A stretch of DNA of 49,500 nt from positions 13,625,501 to 13,675,000 of the forward strand of contig NC_135566.1 in assembly GCF_964340395.1 (NCBI RefSeq), in the 5' to 3' direction. This document shows, in pieces, positions 10,301-22,300 of the stretch. Origin of the DNA: Glandiceps talaboti (taxonomy: Eukaryota; Hemichordata; Enteropneusta; Spengelidae). The notes beneath the pieces are model-generated. The model searched no databases, had not been told where the DNA came from, and saw only the letters and a list, made by a program, of their open reading frames with translations. The translations under genes were made by a program, and so were the position numbers. Each line of letters starts with the position of its first letter. Positions within the stretch are counted from its first letter, which is position 1.

Positions 10301-13300
10301 CCAAGTACACGATGTAATCACAGCTTACAGATTATTGTGTTGACATATAGTTTTAAATGTCCCCATTAACTCCTGGCTATAACTTCAGTTTGAGCACCAT
10401 TGACATATGAAGATATTTGTTTGGCCATAAGTAGGGAAATGACTGATGTTATCATAAGGTTGTTAAATTGCCCGAGTATATATGAGTTGGTTTAATTCTA
10501 AGATAAGACAGGTGGGGTTTGAATACCATTCTTTTAGTGGAGTGGTTTTCTAATGAAGAAAGTTATTATCCACAGCAGATGAAATTTTTTCTGTACCAAA
10601 TATCTAAATTTGCCATTTTACACCAGACCGAACCTTGGATATAAAATTAAATTGTTTACATTTTCTCTTTGCAAAGTTTTTAATTTTGAATTACATTTTA
10701 TCAAGATAGAAACTTGGAAAAGAACTTTTTCATCGGTAGCAGATGAAATGAACTATGAACTATGCTACATGTTATACATGTATACAACATTCCCCAATTT
10801 GAAATTCCAGACATATTACACCAGACAGAAACTTGTGCAACAAATTGGTCTGATAGAAGAGAAAACTGGTGATAGAGAGGCCTTAGAATTATGGTCTAAA
10901 CTTCAAGTAAAAATACCTGAATTCTTTAAGGATATAGATATTAAGCCAGTATTATCACATGGTGATTTATGGCATGGTAATGTAGCTGAAACAACAGATG
11001 AACCAGGTAAGTTATGATGTATTAGATACTACCAAACTAGAGAGGCTATAGTATTTGAATTAGGTAACACCTGGTGATTTATGTGGTGGTAATGCAGCTG
11101 AAACAACAGATGAACCAGGTAAGTTATGATGTATTAGATACTACCAAACCAGAGAGGCTATAGTATTTGAATTTGGTAACGCATGGTGATTTATGGCATG
11201 GTAATGTAGCTGAAACAACAGATGAACCAGGTAAGTTATGATGTATTAGATACTACCAAACCAGAGAGGCTATAGTATTTGAATTAGGTAACACCTGGTG
11301 ATTTATGGCATGGTAATGTAGCTGAAACAACAGATGAACCAGGTAAGTTATGATGTATTAGATACTACCAAACCAGAGAGGCTATAGTATTTGAATTTGG
11401 TAACGCATGGTGATTTATGAGGAATGCAGCCGAGACAACAGATGAACCAGGTAAGTTATGATGTAATAGATACTACCAAACCAGGGAGGCTATAGTATTT
11501 GAATTAGGTAATACATGGTGATTTATGAGGAATGCAGCCAAGACAACAGATGAACCAGGTAAGTTATGATGTATTAGATACTACCAAACCAGAGAGACTA
11601 TAGTATTTGAATTAGACAACACAATGTTTTTGTGTCTCCCACAAGGTTTTTTGTTACGAATTACAGACAACATACAGACACTGATAGCGTACAATTACGA
11701 ATTAATATTGCCTGCTGGGTATATACATGTATAGGGAAGGCCTCATAGCAGGTTTAGTACTTCTTTGGTAGGACTTAGTTGTTAGGGTCTGGGCTACCAA
11801 GACTTACCTTTGAAACCTGTTTAGTCTTTTACCATTCAAATGACCTTTTCACAAAGTAGTCTCAATTTTATCTTTTTTAATCATGTGCATTTTGTGTTTA
11901 ACTCCTTGTACTGAGCTGCAGTGAACGATTACATAGTGACAATGTTTTCAAGTTCATCTATAGTTATTGCAGTTATTGTTCATGCTTGCAGTGTATCCAC
12001 ACAAAAAATCACAAACTTTTCATCAGTAACAATGAATGTTGTTTTTTAAATGAAAGGAAACATGATAAATTCATTTTATTAATTACTAATTCTGTCTATA
12101 TAAGAAAGCATTTCCCATTCATATTACTACATTTTAGCTCCAATGGGCACAGCCCAGAGGTGCCATAGGATGAACCACACTCATTATTACCCTTGTAATT
12201 GAGCTTCATTACTAAATGTACTAAGGCCTAAAGAAAAAAGTGTTTGGTTCCGATTACCCAACCCTACCTAGTTTTTCACTGCCGACCCTAAACATTTTTT
12301 TTCCATATTCAAGAGAAAAATAATAAAATCGCGAAAATTGTGAAGTGTCGCCAGAAATAGTGGATGCGGTAACTGATATAAATTGAAAATGACAATATAA
12401 TTTTTCTTCTAATCTGTAATGGCTGTACATCTGATAAGGAGAAACCAATAATACATGGTGATACAGCAGTGATAAGCTATTGAATTTTTGTTTTTTTAAT
12501 TATAGTGTCAACAGGGGAGTTCAAGTTCCATGAACTTCCAGTGTAGTGCTTTGAGACTTCCAATGTTTACACTATATATGTTGATCATAGGGTGATTAGA
12601 ATTGCACAACAGATGAACCGCAATCATCCACTTGTGTATCTACAATATTGAAGAACAGGCTAGATTACCAGTGACATAGCACCTTAACAGTACATTATTG
12701 TTTGGACAATTATCTACATTGCATAGCTACTGGAATATATTTCTTAGATGATATTGTATCTTGTTAACCTAATCAACAATTTTACTAAACTGAATTGATT
12801 ATTTGACCAATTCTCTATCCTATGTTTTCAGTCATTTTTGATCCAGCACCATTTTATGGACATCATGAGTTTGATCTTGTATTAGCTGGCATATTTGGTG
12901 GATTCGATAGTTCCTTTTATTCGGCATACCACAATCTTATACCCAAGGCACCAGGATTTCAGCAAAGAAATGAATTTTACCAACTCTTTCACTATTTAAA
13001 CCATTGGTAAGTTTTGGCCATTCATTATTTGTTAAACAATTTACATGCTGGTAATATGAATATTCAGGTAATAGATTAATAAAGGTATAAGTACTGCAGT
13101 AAAATGTAGTCACCCCCCCCCCCCCCTCAGAATTCAGTCATTGTCCCCCACACCCATGACACCTAAACCATTGCTAAGTTTTGATAATTAAATTTCAATA
13201 CAAACCTATTGGTTATGAAAATATTCAGTTGATAGGTTGAAGTTACTGAGCAACATTAAGCCCCCCCCCCCCCCCCCCCTTACAAAAGCCCCCAACCCTA

Positions 13301-13480
13301 CCCATTTTCATTATTATTTTCAACATATAAAACACATGCAGACTTGTATGAATGTTTAGTTGATAGGTTGAAATTATTCAGTTCTTACATTTTTTTCTTT
13401 CGCTTCTTTTATTCAGGAATCATTTTGGTTCCAAATTCAGAAGTCAGTCACTTGGTATAATGAGAAGTTTGGTGAGATGA
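7354..13480 (+). CDS. FN3K: Fructosamine-3-kinase, copy 1 (six exons, 305 aa)
   Basis: ATP-dependent kinase that phosphorylates fructosamine (or ribulosamine) adducts on glycated proteins at O3, causing their spontaneous loss; a cytosolic protein-repair enzyme. Coding exons: 7354-7497, 8205-8386, 9468-9624, 10811-11006, 12832-13006, 13417-13480. All have GT-AG junctions, consistent phases and sum to 306 codons; human FN3K has 309 residues. Key motifs: Gly-rich loop [11 protein letters not shown] with Cys24 (the family's redox-sensitive P-loop Cys), [15 protein letters not shown] (exon 3), HGDLWHGN at residues 211-218 with catalytic Asp213, and FDPAPFYGH with metal-binding Asp230. The C-terminus [10 protein letters not shown] matches the family end. 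The start is the ATG three bases after an acceptor CAG, implying an upstream noncoding exon. FN3K versus FN3K-related protein cannot be separated by eye. Confidence 0.95.
10614..10645 (+). pseudogene. Relic of FN3K exon 4 start in intron 3 of copy 1
   Basis: CATTTTACACCAGACCGAAC resembles the first codons of exon 4 (ACATATTACACCAGACAGAA at 10811), about 200 nt upstream of the true exon. The frame is not maintained after it. Confidence 0.45.
10970..11620 (+). repeat. Minisatellite made from the 3' edge of FN3K exon 4 plus its donor (copy 1, six units)
   Basis: The motif GATGAACCAGGTAAGTTATG recurs at 10997, 11109, 11221, 11333, 11441 and 11549, giving units of 112 or 108 bp. Each contains the HGDLW-coding stretch, the exon end and the splice donor. 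Alternate units share variants (TTAGGTAACACCTGG versus TTTGGTAACGCATGG), indicating dimer-wise expansion. Only the first unit is the true exon end. Reading past any donor meets TGA at once. Confidence 0.9.
12224..12447 (+). mobile_element. MITE (AGGCCTAA family), truncated, in FN3K copy 1 intron 4
   Basis: It begins AGGCCTAAAGAAAAAAGTGT then TTGGTTCCGATTAC, like the left terminal repeat of the two full copies, but breaks off near 12447 before the right terminal repeat. The matching site in the second FN3K gene (around 22915) lacks it, so it inserted after the duplication or was lost there. Confidence 0.7.
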
Positions 13481-14419
13481 AGATAGTGTTTGCTGAAACG
13501 TGGAATTTCTCTGGTAGATCAATTTAATGCTCAGAACTTGCCAATTACATTTAATAGTGTGACTTGACTCTATCATAATATTAGTTTAACAAGGATTTAA
13601 TAGTGCATGGCTGTTCACATATGTGGTGAAGATTTTAGGCTATGAGAAAAACCGATCAAAAACTAGATTAGGGCCGAAATTTTGTTATTGGCGTTACTCA
13701 AGCATTGCCTACTGTCCTCTAGTGTCAGAATGAAGGTTTGGTGTCTCAAGCGTAAGATTATGATACAAGTTTTGTAACTTCGCCTATGATTTGTTTTTAG
13801 CATAAATAAGAATGTGAAATCATTTGTAAGTCAACATCAACAAAATATGGTAGGGAATACCCCCATGCAGTATATGGTATAGGCCCAGACTTACATAATA
13901 AGTGGTTTATTTACCAAACTATAAATGATTACAAAACTGTGGTAACAAAAAAGGAAAGAGAGAAGGGTAAATGGGGAGTCAAGTAATAGCTTACAGCTAA
14001 TCTAGTCTGAGTCCCAGCATTGTACATTATAAGAATAAGAGGTTCAGTCATCAATGTTCATAGATACTTGCTGAATCTGTGATTGTGAAGTTTAAAAAAG
14101 AACATATGACTTTTGGAAGGGTCAAGTTACAGAGAAGTATACCAAATTCGTGGGCGAATTCCTTATGCGTGTGACAACCAACTTCAACAATTTGGTCAGT
14201 TGTCATTTTTGGCCTTGCTTGGCTAAACGGTGGATGTACAACGTGCATGCTGTATAAGGTTGAAATTATAATGAAAAACCTAGGGGGTCTATTTATCTCA
14301 TATGAAAGTGTTGGGTGGGTTATTCAACTGTTCAACATTTGTTTTTAGCTTACAATGAAATATTTCAACCTTTGACGTGCACATATTTTGGACTCAAAGT
14401 TAGCAGAAATTAATTCAAC

Positions 14420-15140
14420 ATGACTTTTAATCTTATTTGGACTTGGTCATTTTTTACATTTGTCTGTCGTATATGCACCCTCGTCAGATTGCTTCCATGG
14501 CATAATTTTCTAACGCAACAGACCACCAAGACTCTTGTCTGTGTGTTTGTTCTTGCTCGCTTGGATTACTGTAATACTAATAGTCTGCTTTCTGGTTGTT
14601 CTAAGAATCTTATTAACAAGCTACAGCACTCACAGAACACAGCTGAACGCCTTGTGTGCAAAGCAATAAAGTTTGACCATGCTGAACCACTCTCTTTGCA
14701 TTGGCTAATGATCAACTCTCGCATACAATACAAGGTTTCTTCTATTTGTTATGATGCATTGGAGGTGACCGGTCCTGAATATCTTTCTCATCTTCTTCAT
14801 CTTTATGCTCCCCATAGACAATTGAGGTCTTCTTCTGACTCCCGCATACTAAAGAAACCATTTTTCAGTAAGAAAATTGGCGAGCGTTCCTTTGCTTACA
14901 CTGCTCCTTCAGTTTTGAACAGTCTCCCCCACAGTCTTCGACACATTCACTCTACATGTAAGTCCTCCTTCCGATCTGCCCTTACAACTCACCTATTTCA
15001 GTCATAAATTTCACTCACTTGTACACTTCTCTCTGCATCCTTCCTATGTTTTCAATTGTTTTTCGGTATCCTTTTGGTTTTGTTAATAGTTCTTTGTCTG
15101 TGCCTAGATCTCTATGAGGACAGGTGCATTATAAATTCAC

Positions 15141-15188
<48 letters not shown>

Positions 15189-15190
15189 TG
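14420..15190 (+). mobile_element. LINE (CR1/L2-like) 3' tail with reverse transcriptase C-terminus
   Basis: The open frame at 14420-15007 encodes the post-catalytic part of a non-LTR reverse transcriptase: LARLDYCNTNSLLSG, KLQHSQNTAERLV, FDHAEPLSLHWL, then GERSFAYTAPSVLNSLPHSL, followed by a LKTHLF-type end (here LTTHLFQS). The 3' end is a (TTA)n run (15144-15188), typical of CR1/L2 tails. The N-terminal RT and endonuclease are missing (5' truncation). It is absent from the second FN3K unit. Confidence 0.85.
15144..15188. repeat. (TTA)n at LINE 3' end
   Basis: About fifteen ATT units continuing the LINE tail, consistent with the microsatellite termini of CR1/L2 elements. Confidence 0.9.
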
Positions 15191-15660
15191 AATGTATTTT
15201 CTTTACTGTAATTTGAAAATGAGTTATTTTCAACTTCTGCATATAAAGTGACCTCAAATTGCAAAGTTTTATACAGTTGACATCACTCTAGAGAAGATTT
15301 TATAGACATTCAGAAGTTGAGTTTCTCTCCCTGTCTGCTTTTACAAAATCTAGAAATGAATATACATTGCCATGACAATACAAATATTTATAATTTTTAT
15401 TCTTACTCTGCCTTCGTTGGAGATAGCTCGAAAGTAACCCAATTTTACAAATGAATATTTCATTCTATTTTTAAAATATTGAGTCAACACAATTTTATGA
15501 TTGCTAAAGACCACTTCACCTGAATTGGTTACCATGGAAACATATACAATGATTCCCAATTTTCAGTATTGTAAAGTACAAATGTGAAGAATATTTTTTT
15601 GCAAAGTGTGGAGAAATTTTCATCACTTTCAAACAGTCACATTTCGTAGTATTTCTCATT

Positions 15661-16019
15661 AGGCCTAAAAAAATAAATGTTTGGTTCCGGTTACCCAACC
15701 CCACCTAATTTTTCACTGTTGACCCTAAACTTTTTATTACATATTCCAGAAAAAAATAATAAAATTGCAAAATTGTGAAGTCTCACAAGAAATAGTGGAT
15801 GCAGAAACTGCCATCAGCTTAAGCAGACACTCTGAAACTGTACTTCCAATCTGTAATGGTTGTACATCTGATGAGAAGAAATAAACAACACAGAGATCAT
15901 TTTGCAAAAAATGGAAAACCTGAACGAGACACAGAAAAAAAATAAAATGAAAAGTTTATCTACCCTACATACTCTAAAATTGAGCATAACCAGAACCACA
16001 CAATTTTTTTATTAGGCCT
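15661..16019 (+). mobile_element. MITE (AGGCCTAA family), full length
   Basis: A 359-bp element bounded by AGGCCTAA and TTAGGCCT. The ~30-bp terminal inverted repeats comprise AGGCCTAA, an A-rich run, then TTGTTTGGTTCCGG, which inverts to the right end ACCACACAATTTTTTTATTAGGCCT. It has no coding capacity, so it is a nonautonomous DNA transposon whose superfamily I cannot name. Confidence 0.8.
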
Positions 16020-16479
16020 TAATACCATTTTTGGAGTAAAATGGTCTCAGTTCAAATCAAGAAAATCAAGCGTCACCATGAAATTAAAAAATATATATAT
16101 ATAGATTTATTTTGTGCCATAACACATTGTTTAAATGTTTTGTAAATTATTGAGTTATAAGCAAGGACTTAGTATATGTTATTTCACATTGTTTTTTCAA
16201 GTAGAAAAACATACTAAAGTTGTTAGATGAAATAAAAATTCACTTTAAGAAGTTTGATTTGTGGAAGTTGGCCCCAAGGTACATTCTACTGTAATAATAG
16301 TTCAACTCATATCAAATCCGCAATATCTTGAAAACATATGGGAAAACATAAGGTATGTCTGGGCTGTAAAATGTGACCCTCTCCGACTCCTTTTTCTAAA
16401 ATCTGACCCTCCTCCATCTCAAAATGACAAATTCACTGATAGATAGATGGATGGAAATTATGTGGACAGATTAAAGGGA

Positions 16480-16800
16480 CAGTAGCTGTAACTTTTGATG
16501 ATTTTTTTCAGTATGTTTGTTCTGTGTATCAACTACAGTTTTTAGTTTCTTGTTCTACTCCATAAAGCACATTGAAACACTCCTGTGTTTGGCAAATGCT
16601 TGTAAACACAGTCTGTATATGTACAAACTGCATTGTTATTTTTGACAAATGAATATTAGTCTGTACTAAAATTATCAACAATAACAGTGCACTTTACACA
16701 TATACAGACTGTGTTAACAAGCCAAATACAGGGTATTTCAACATGTTTTAAGGAGTAGAACAAGAAACTGCAAGTAAGACAGAGTACAACATGAATTCTT
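16480..16800. mobile_element. Foldback (long inverted repeat) element
   Basis: The left arm (about 16545-16655: TTTCTTGTTCTACTCC, AACACAGTCTGTATATG) and right arm (about 16675-16780: CATATACAGACTGTGTT, GGAGTAGAACAAGAAA) are reverse complements over about 105 bp with a short loop. There is no coding potential, and it appears only once here. Confidence 0.75.
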
Positions 16801-17863
16801 GTGAAATTCTAAAATATGTTTATTACCATTTATTACTATTTTCGATGGTAATTCCAGTGCAAATAAAATATTCTAAACTATTTTCTGCTCGATGGATATT
16901 CTCATGAGACAAGATATTGAAGCCAGTGACTGGTTTCAGCATGTATGTGATACAGGTCAATCTTTGCATGGAAATTGCACTTGTATGGCTCCGAGTTATG
17001 CACATTTTGCACTTGTATGGCAATGTATATGCATTTTAAAACAATGTGCAGCTTGTCCTCTGTCACATGATAATTATTCCCAAACAGACAAGCTACACAA
17101 GATGTCATTAGGACTTGTTTGGCATGTGGAAAAACAGTAAATTGTAACTACATGCAGTTTAGCTAAATATGAGCCTGAGTTTGAAGGGATGTGTGTTGTT
17201 TCTCTCAGAATTGTAGACTTTGTTTGAAATAGTGCTGAGTACATTTTACAAGAATTTTATCTTCTCACTGTATGGTAACAATTACAATCAAGGTAGGTCA
17301 TAAATGAGTCAACGTAAAATGTGACCCTCCCACTGGATGGGTTTCTAAAACATGACCCTCCCCTTTGGACAGGTTTCTAAAACATGACCCCCCCCCCCTC
17401 CGTAATTACTGAAGGCTCCCTTAGGCCGAAAGCGCCTCACTCGATATACATTGTTAGACTCTCACTAACGTGATTTTCTTTGTTCCAAATTAAACCTTCA
17501 AAAGTTTTGAATTTGTGATTCATTTCAATTTTATTTTGTGACTGAAAATGTGGCCAACTTCACCCCCCCCCCCCCGCTATATATGCCAACTACATCATAG
17601 TACATGTACTACTACGAGTACTACTAGCCTCCCAAGCGCTAGCGCTATATATAATATACGCAATCTCGCCACTGTCTAGCACCCCGGTCTAGCACTCGCT
17701 TAGGTGACTATTTCATTAAAGAAAAGAATACATTAGTGTTATCAAAATAAAGAGATCGAAAAAAACCCTCAAACTTGAGCAAGTCTGTGATACAAATGTA
17801 ACTAAACTTGTAACTAATAGTACTATTAAACTAGTAAACGTTGCGCATGTACAATCAGTTCAA

Positions 17864-17876
17864 TGACCTTTGACCT
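17864..17876 (+). promoter_or_regulatory. DR1 nuclear-receptor element upstream of FN3K copy 2
   Basis: The same 13-bp DR1 as in copy 1, with the extra TGACCT half-site at 17882-17887. Its neighbourhood has diverged (different spacing to the third half-site), yet the DR1 itself is unchanged. Confidence 0.45.
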
Positions 17877-17984
17877 ACAGCTGACCTCAGAAACGTTACA
17901 TCGCGTCGAGTATGCATGCAGCGCATCCCACAGCAGATCATGTCATGGTATAGTTGATCACTGGTGAAGACATATTGTATTCAA

Positions 17985-18055
17985 TACTTATGCAACAGAT
18001 ATTACTGGTACGACTTCTTCTGCAACTGAAAAGGACTTCAAGATACTTTCCAAAG
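17985..18055 (+). other. Candidate noncoding 5'UTR exon end, FN3K copy 2
   Basis: Counterpart of 6240-6327, ending CCAAAG|GTAATG at 18055. The matching start-exon acceptor is the CAG at 19311-19313. Conservation of the donor in both copies supports a real exon. Confidence 0.35.
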
Positions 18056-18154
18056 GTAATGTTCATGTTGATAACGGTGGACACCAATGCATATCGTGTA
18101 CTCAAATTCGAGTTCCGTGTTATCATATCATGGTTGGTAGTACTAGTAGCGCTG

Positions 18155-18266
18155 CTGGATATGATGTACATGTATACGCTACGGGGTTCGACACGTCTCC
18201 CCCCCCCCCCGGTCCCCTCAAGTAAGGGGGAAGACATGTCGGACCTCGTAGCGTATATACATCCAG
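18155..18266. mobile_element. Hairpin insertion in FN3K copy 2 upstream region
   Basis: The arms CTGGATATGATGTACATGTA... and ...GTATATACATCCAG are ~45-bp inverted repeats (sharing ACGCTACG/CGTAGCGT and GACATGTC-like inner parts) around a C-rich loop. The paralogous site near 6460 in copy 1 lacks it. Confidence 0.75.
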
Positions 18267-18298
18267 AGCTAGGTTGGGAGAAACACACCCTTACTACC

Positions 18299-18507
18299 AC
18301 AGGCACTCGAATCAATCTGTATGATTTTTTTTAAATGTGTAGTCCGGAATATACATGATATAATAATTGATATAGACTGTAAGATACTTCGTGACGTTTC
18401 GCCCTCACCGGCCTCCCTAGGGGTTGCCTGATGTTTGAGGGCGCCCCGTCACGGCGTACCTTACAGACTATGCGGAATACACCTTACAGATTGATTCGAG
18501 TGCCTGT
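18299..18507. mobile_element. Nested foldback insertion in FN3K copy 2 upstream region
   Basis: Perfect 23-bp terminal inverted repeats (18299-18321 and 18485-18507; core GGCACTCGAATCAATC) enclose a second inverted pair (18374-18407 with 18436-18469; AGACTGTAAG ... CTTACAGACT) around a GC-rich loop. It is absent from the paralogous site in copy 1 (around 6480-6500), so it inserted after the duplication. Confidence 0.8.
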
Positions 18508-18879
18508 ACTTCCATCCATGATCATTGCGTCTGCAACACAGTCACTTGTTACCCACTAATGAGATGGTTTGTGGCATGACCATCCTTGAACAGACTAGTA
18601 GCTCATCATAAGTGACTATGGTCTGCAAACAGGACTAGCGTAGACTCATATCATGTCCGTCAACAACAATCGTGTCTGCGTCAATTTAGGGGTAAACCAC
18701 TGATATGGGGGTGGGGTGGATTGGACCGTATTGAAACATGAGAATACTATGATCACACAGTGTTCCAACTGTAAATATTGGGAGATGTATTTACACGAGA
18801 GAAATGTATGAAATGTTCATATTAGAGTTTCTAACGACATTATTGCAAAGAAAAAAATTTTTAAAAAAAATTATTGCAT

Positions 18880-19265
18880 ATATACCTGGGAATATTGCAC
18901 CAGTGATCGCATACTAGTGTTATTTGTACTCAGTGCAGTGCAATACCCAAAACATTATTGCATCCCTGTATTCAAATGATGCAAACGTTCGTTCTACCTG
19001 AAATTGCATGATAGCATAGTTTCATTTTTACGGAAATGTGTTGTTTCAGATAAACATATGTAATGATAACAGCACCCCCATGCGACTTTGAGTGCCAGTG
19101 TGGCTACTCCTGCTAGCATTGTTTTCTGCTGCACATTCACTCGCTATGCTCATGAAAGTACTGCTGCAGAGAACACTGCAAATTAACACTCATTAAAATA
19201 CCCCGCGTATGCCACACCTGCACTCATGCATCATGGCTTCTGTCATATTATTGCATTGTATGTAT
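18880..19265 (+). repeat. ~400-bp dispersed repeat, copy 2 (upstream of FN3K copy 2 start)
   Basis: Duplicate of 6905-7300, carried by the segmental duplication but noticeably diverged, unlike the adjacent exon 1, which is identical between copies. Confidence 0.65.
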
Positions 19266-19315
19266 ATTGAAATTTTCAGAAATTTGGAACTCTTGGTAAA
19301 TTCCACCTTACAGAT

Positions 19316-22300
19316 ATGGAGAGTCTATTAAAGAAGGAGCTGGGATGTAATCAGGTGAAGTCATTTGGTTTTGGTGGAGGCGGTTGTATTAACAGTGGAC
19401 AGAGTTATGAAACTGATACCCATGGCAAGGTGTTTGTTAAGATGAACTCAAAGAGTGGGGTAAGTGATAATGTTCCATATTTTGTACTACTATCAAAGGA
19501 CCAAGTGAAAGTAATTTACCGAGGGTCTATGACTCGTGACCCAATTTTTTTCCTGTTTCTCGATCATATATTCAACTGACCCAACTTTCAGCTCCATCAT
19601 CAAGATAAAAAAGAAAATTGTTTTTGCTTGCCCTTAATATTTTGTGGAACAAGCAAGAATTAGCAAGTGTCTGGACTGTCAATGTCATCTACAGTCATGG
19701 TGGTGTAGACAACACTTGTTCAAAAACAGAACATTTCTTTCATGACAGAGGTTATTTAAGTAGGGGGCCTAAGAACATGCCAGTTGTGTAGAGAAGGTCG
19801 AAAAGGGCTTGTTACCAGGAATTCAAAAAGGAGAGGCAGAGAAGCACGAAGATGATTTTTTATTTTTCTACTTTTTTTAAAAAATAGAACGACCGACCCA
19901 TAGTTGCTAATGAGAAAAATAAAAAGAAATTAGGTTCAAAGTGAATTGCTAAATCAAAATATGTGAAGCTTTATTGGACAAAAAATCTCCTAAGAGACTT
20001 GATTTTACCAGTGTAAAACAATATTGAATCATTTTATTTCCCAAGCTTGCATGCTTTCATTTTGTATAAATCCTTGACTTTTCCATCATATTTCTTAACA
20101 TAGGCACGGACAATGTTTGATGGTGAGATGGCAGGTCTAGATGCTATTCTTGCAACCAATACTGTCAAAGTTCCCCATCCATATAAAGTGCTGGACCATG
20201 GTACAGGTGCTATTCTTATTATGGAGCACTTAGATATGAGAGGGCTAGGTCGACATGCAGCAAAGCTTGGAGAACGTTTTGCTCAGTAAGTTTTAATCCA
20301 TAGAATTGATGATTTGATTCATTGTTCTTGGGTAAATATTCATGATTCATAAGTGCTTATTACATTTAGATATAACAGTCATGAATATTCATGGTCTGCT
20401 ATTACATATACACAACTCTGCTGACTCCCATCAGACAATGCATGTCCATAGCAAAGATCTCTGGACAATGGAATGAGGAACAACTTTCAGTTTGAGTGTT
20501 CCTTGACAGTCGCACATAACATAAGTATGTAAATCATGCGATGACTTGCCAGAATCCACAGATTACAATTATATCCTGACGTGACATTTCTCTTTAATTC
20601 ATGATGTGGTAGCAATAACACACAATAGATACTGAAATGCAGCTTTATTACCCATATAAGAAATAGAATTTTACAATTTGAACTGTAATGTATACAAAGG
20701 TTGATTGGTGGGTACTGGGAGTCAGAAAAAATAGCATAATACTAATCGAGTCAGCCCCCTCAAACACTATAAAGTTTTCTTGTTTTTTTCTGGAAATTGC
20801 TCCCAACCATTTTCTTTTATGCAGACATATATACACAACAGAGTTCTACAGAGTTCAAGTCAGGTTTGGGACTACATGACAGGGCTATGTTGCACGCTCC
20901 ATATCATGACACTGTGGAACTGTCAAGGCTTGTCCAGTCAGTATATTGTTTCAAAAACTTCACCTGTATAAGTTATCGTAAATTTGCCCTTGGACATATT
21001 TACCTTAGACACAAGGAGATTTCCCTGTCTGTAATTGACATTTTCTATATGTAGGATGCATCTACACAATGAAGAGATTGGAAAGAAAGAAACCAAGGAG
21101 TCATCTAGGATTGGAAGTGAAGATCAAAGTTATATCAGTAAATTTGGTTTTGACGTACCTACTTGCTGTGGATTTATTCCTCAAGATAACACTTGGCAAG
21201 ATGATTGGGTGGTAAGTATCACAAAGGATTGTGACTTGAAGAGGGACTATTATACATTTATTGCCTGGCTATGAGGGCACTATGTTACATGGTATATACA
21301 AAATTTCCAAATTTAATATTCCAGACATTTTACTCCAGACAGAAACTTTCACCATAAAGAACTTAAAGTTTTCATCGATAGCAGATGAAATGAACTATTT
21401 TACATGTTACATACAAAATTTCGAAATTTAAAATTACAGACGTTTTACACCAGACAGAAACTTGCCCAACAAATTGGTCTGATAGAAAAGGAAAGTGGTG
21501 ACAGAGAGGCCTTAGAATTGTGGTCTAAACTTCAAGTAAAAATACCCGAATTTTTTAAGGATATGGATGTTATTAAGCCAGCATTATTACATGGTGATTT
21601 ATGGGGTGGTAATGCAGCTGAAACAACAGATGAACCAGGTAAGTTATGATGTATTAGATACACCAAACCAGAGAGACTATATTATTTGAATTAGGTAACA
21701 CATAGTGATTTATGGGGTGGTAATGCAGCTGAAACAACAGATGAACCAGGTAAGTTATGATGTATTAGATACTACCAAACCAGAGAGACTATAGTATTTG
21801 AATTAGGTAACACATGGTGATTTATGGGTGGTAATGCAGCTGAAACAACAGATGAACCAGGTAAGTTGTGATGTATTAGATACTACCAAACCAGAGAGGC
21901 TATAGTATTTGAATTAGACAACACAATGTTTTTTTGTCTCCCACAAAGTTTTTTGTTAACAATTACACAGACAACATACAGACACTGATAGCGTGTGATG
22001 TGTCTGCGAATTAATATTGCCTGATGGGTATATACATGTATAGGGAAGGCCTCATAGCAGGTTTAGTACTTCTTTGGTAGGACTTAGTTGTTAGGATCTG
22101 GGCTACCAAGACTTTCCATTGAAACCTGTTTAGTCTTTTACCATTCAAATTACCTTTTCACAATCTAGTCTCAATTTCATCTTTTTTAATCCTGCGCATT
22201 TTGTGTTTAACCCCTTGTACTGAGCTGCAGTGAACAACTTAATTATAGTGACAATGTTTTCAAGTTCTTCTACCATTACAGGTATTGTTCATACTTGCTG

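Larger units (their letters stand above)
6120..16330 (+). repeat. Segmental duplication, unit 1 (FN3K copy 1)
   Basis: Starting near 6120 (CAGTTCAATGACCTTTGACC), sequence aligns with the stretch starting near 17855. It runs through the upstream region, all exons and most introns, and the 3' flank to about 13930. It resumes at 16140-16310, which matches 25075-25150 plus 25708-25800. Unit 1 has about 2.2 kb (roughly 13930-16140) that is absent from unit 2, including a LINE tail and a MITE, and a longer intron 3. Confidence 0.85.

Noticed and set aside
10610-11017. 135-codon frame covering FN3K exon 4
   Set aside because: It is intron 3 read-through into exon 4; the true exon starts at 10811 after CAG, as the paralogue confirms.
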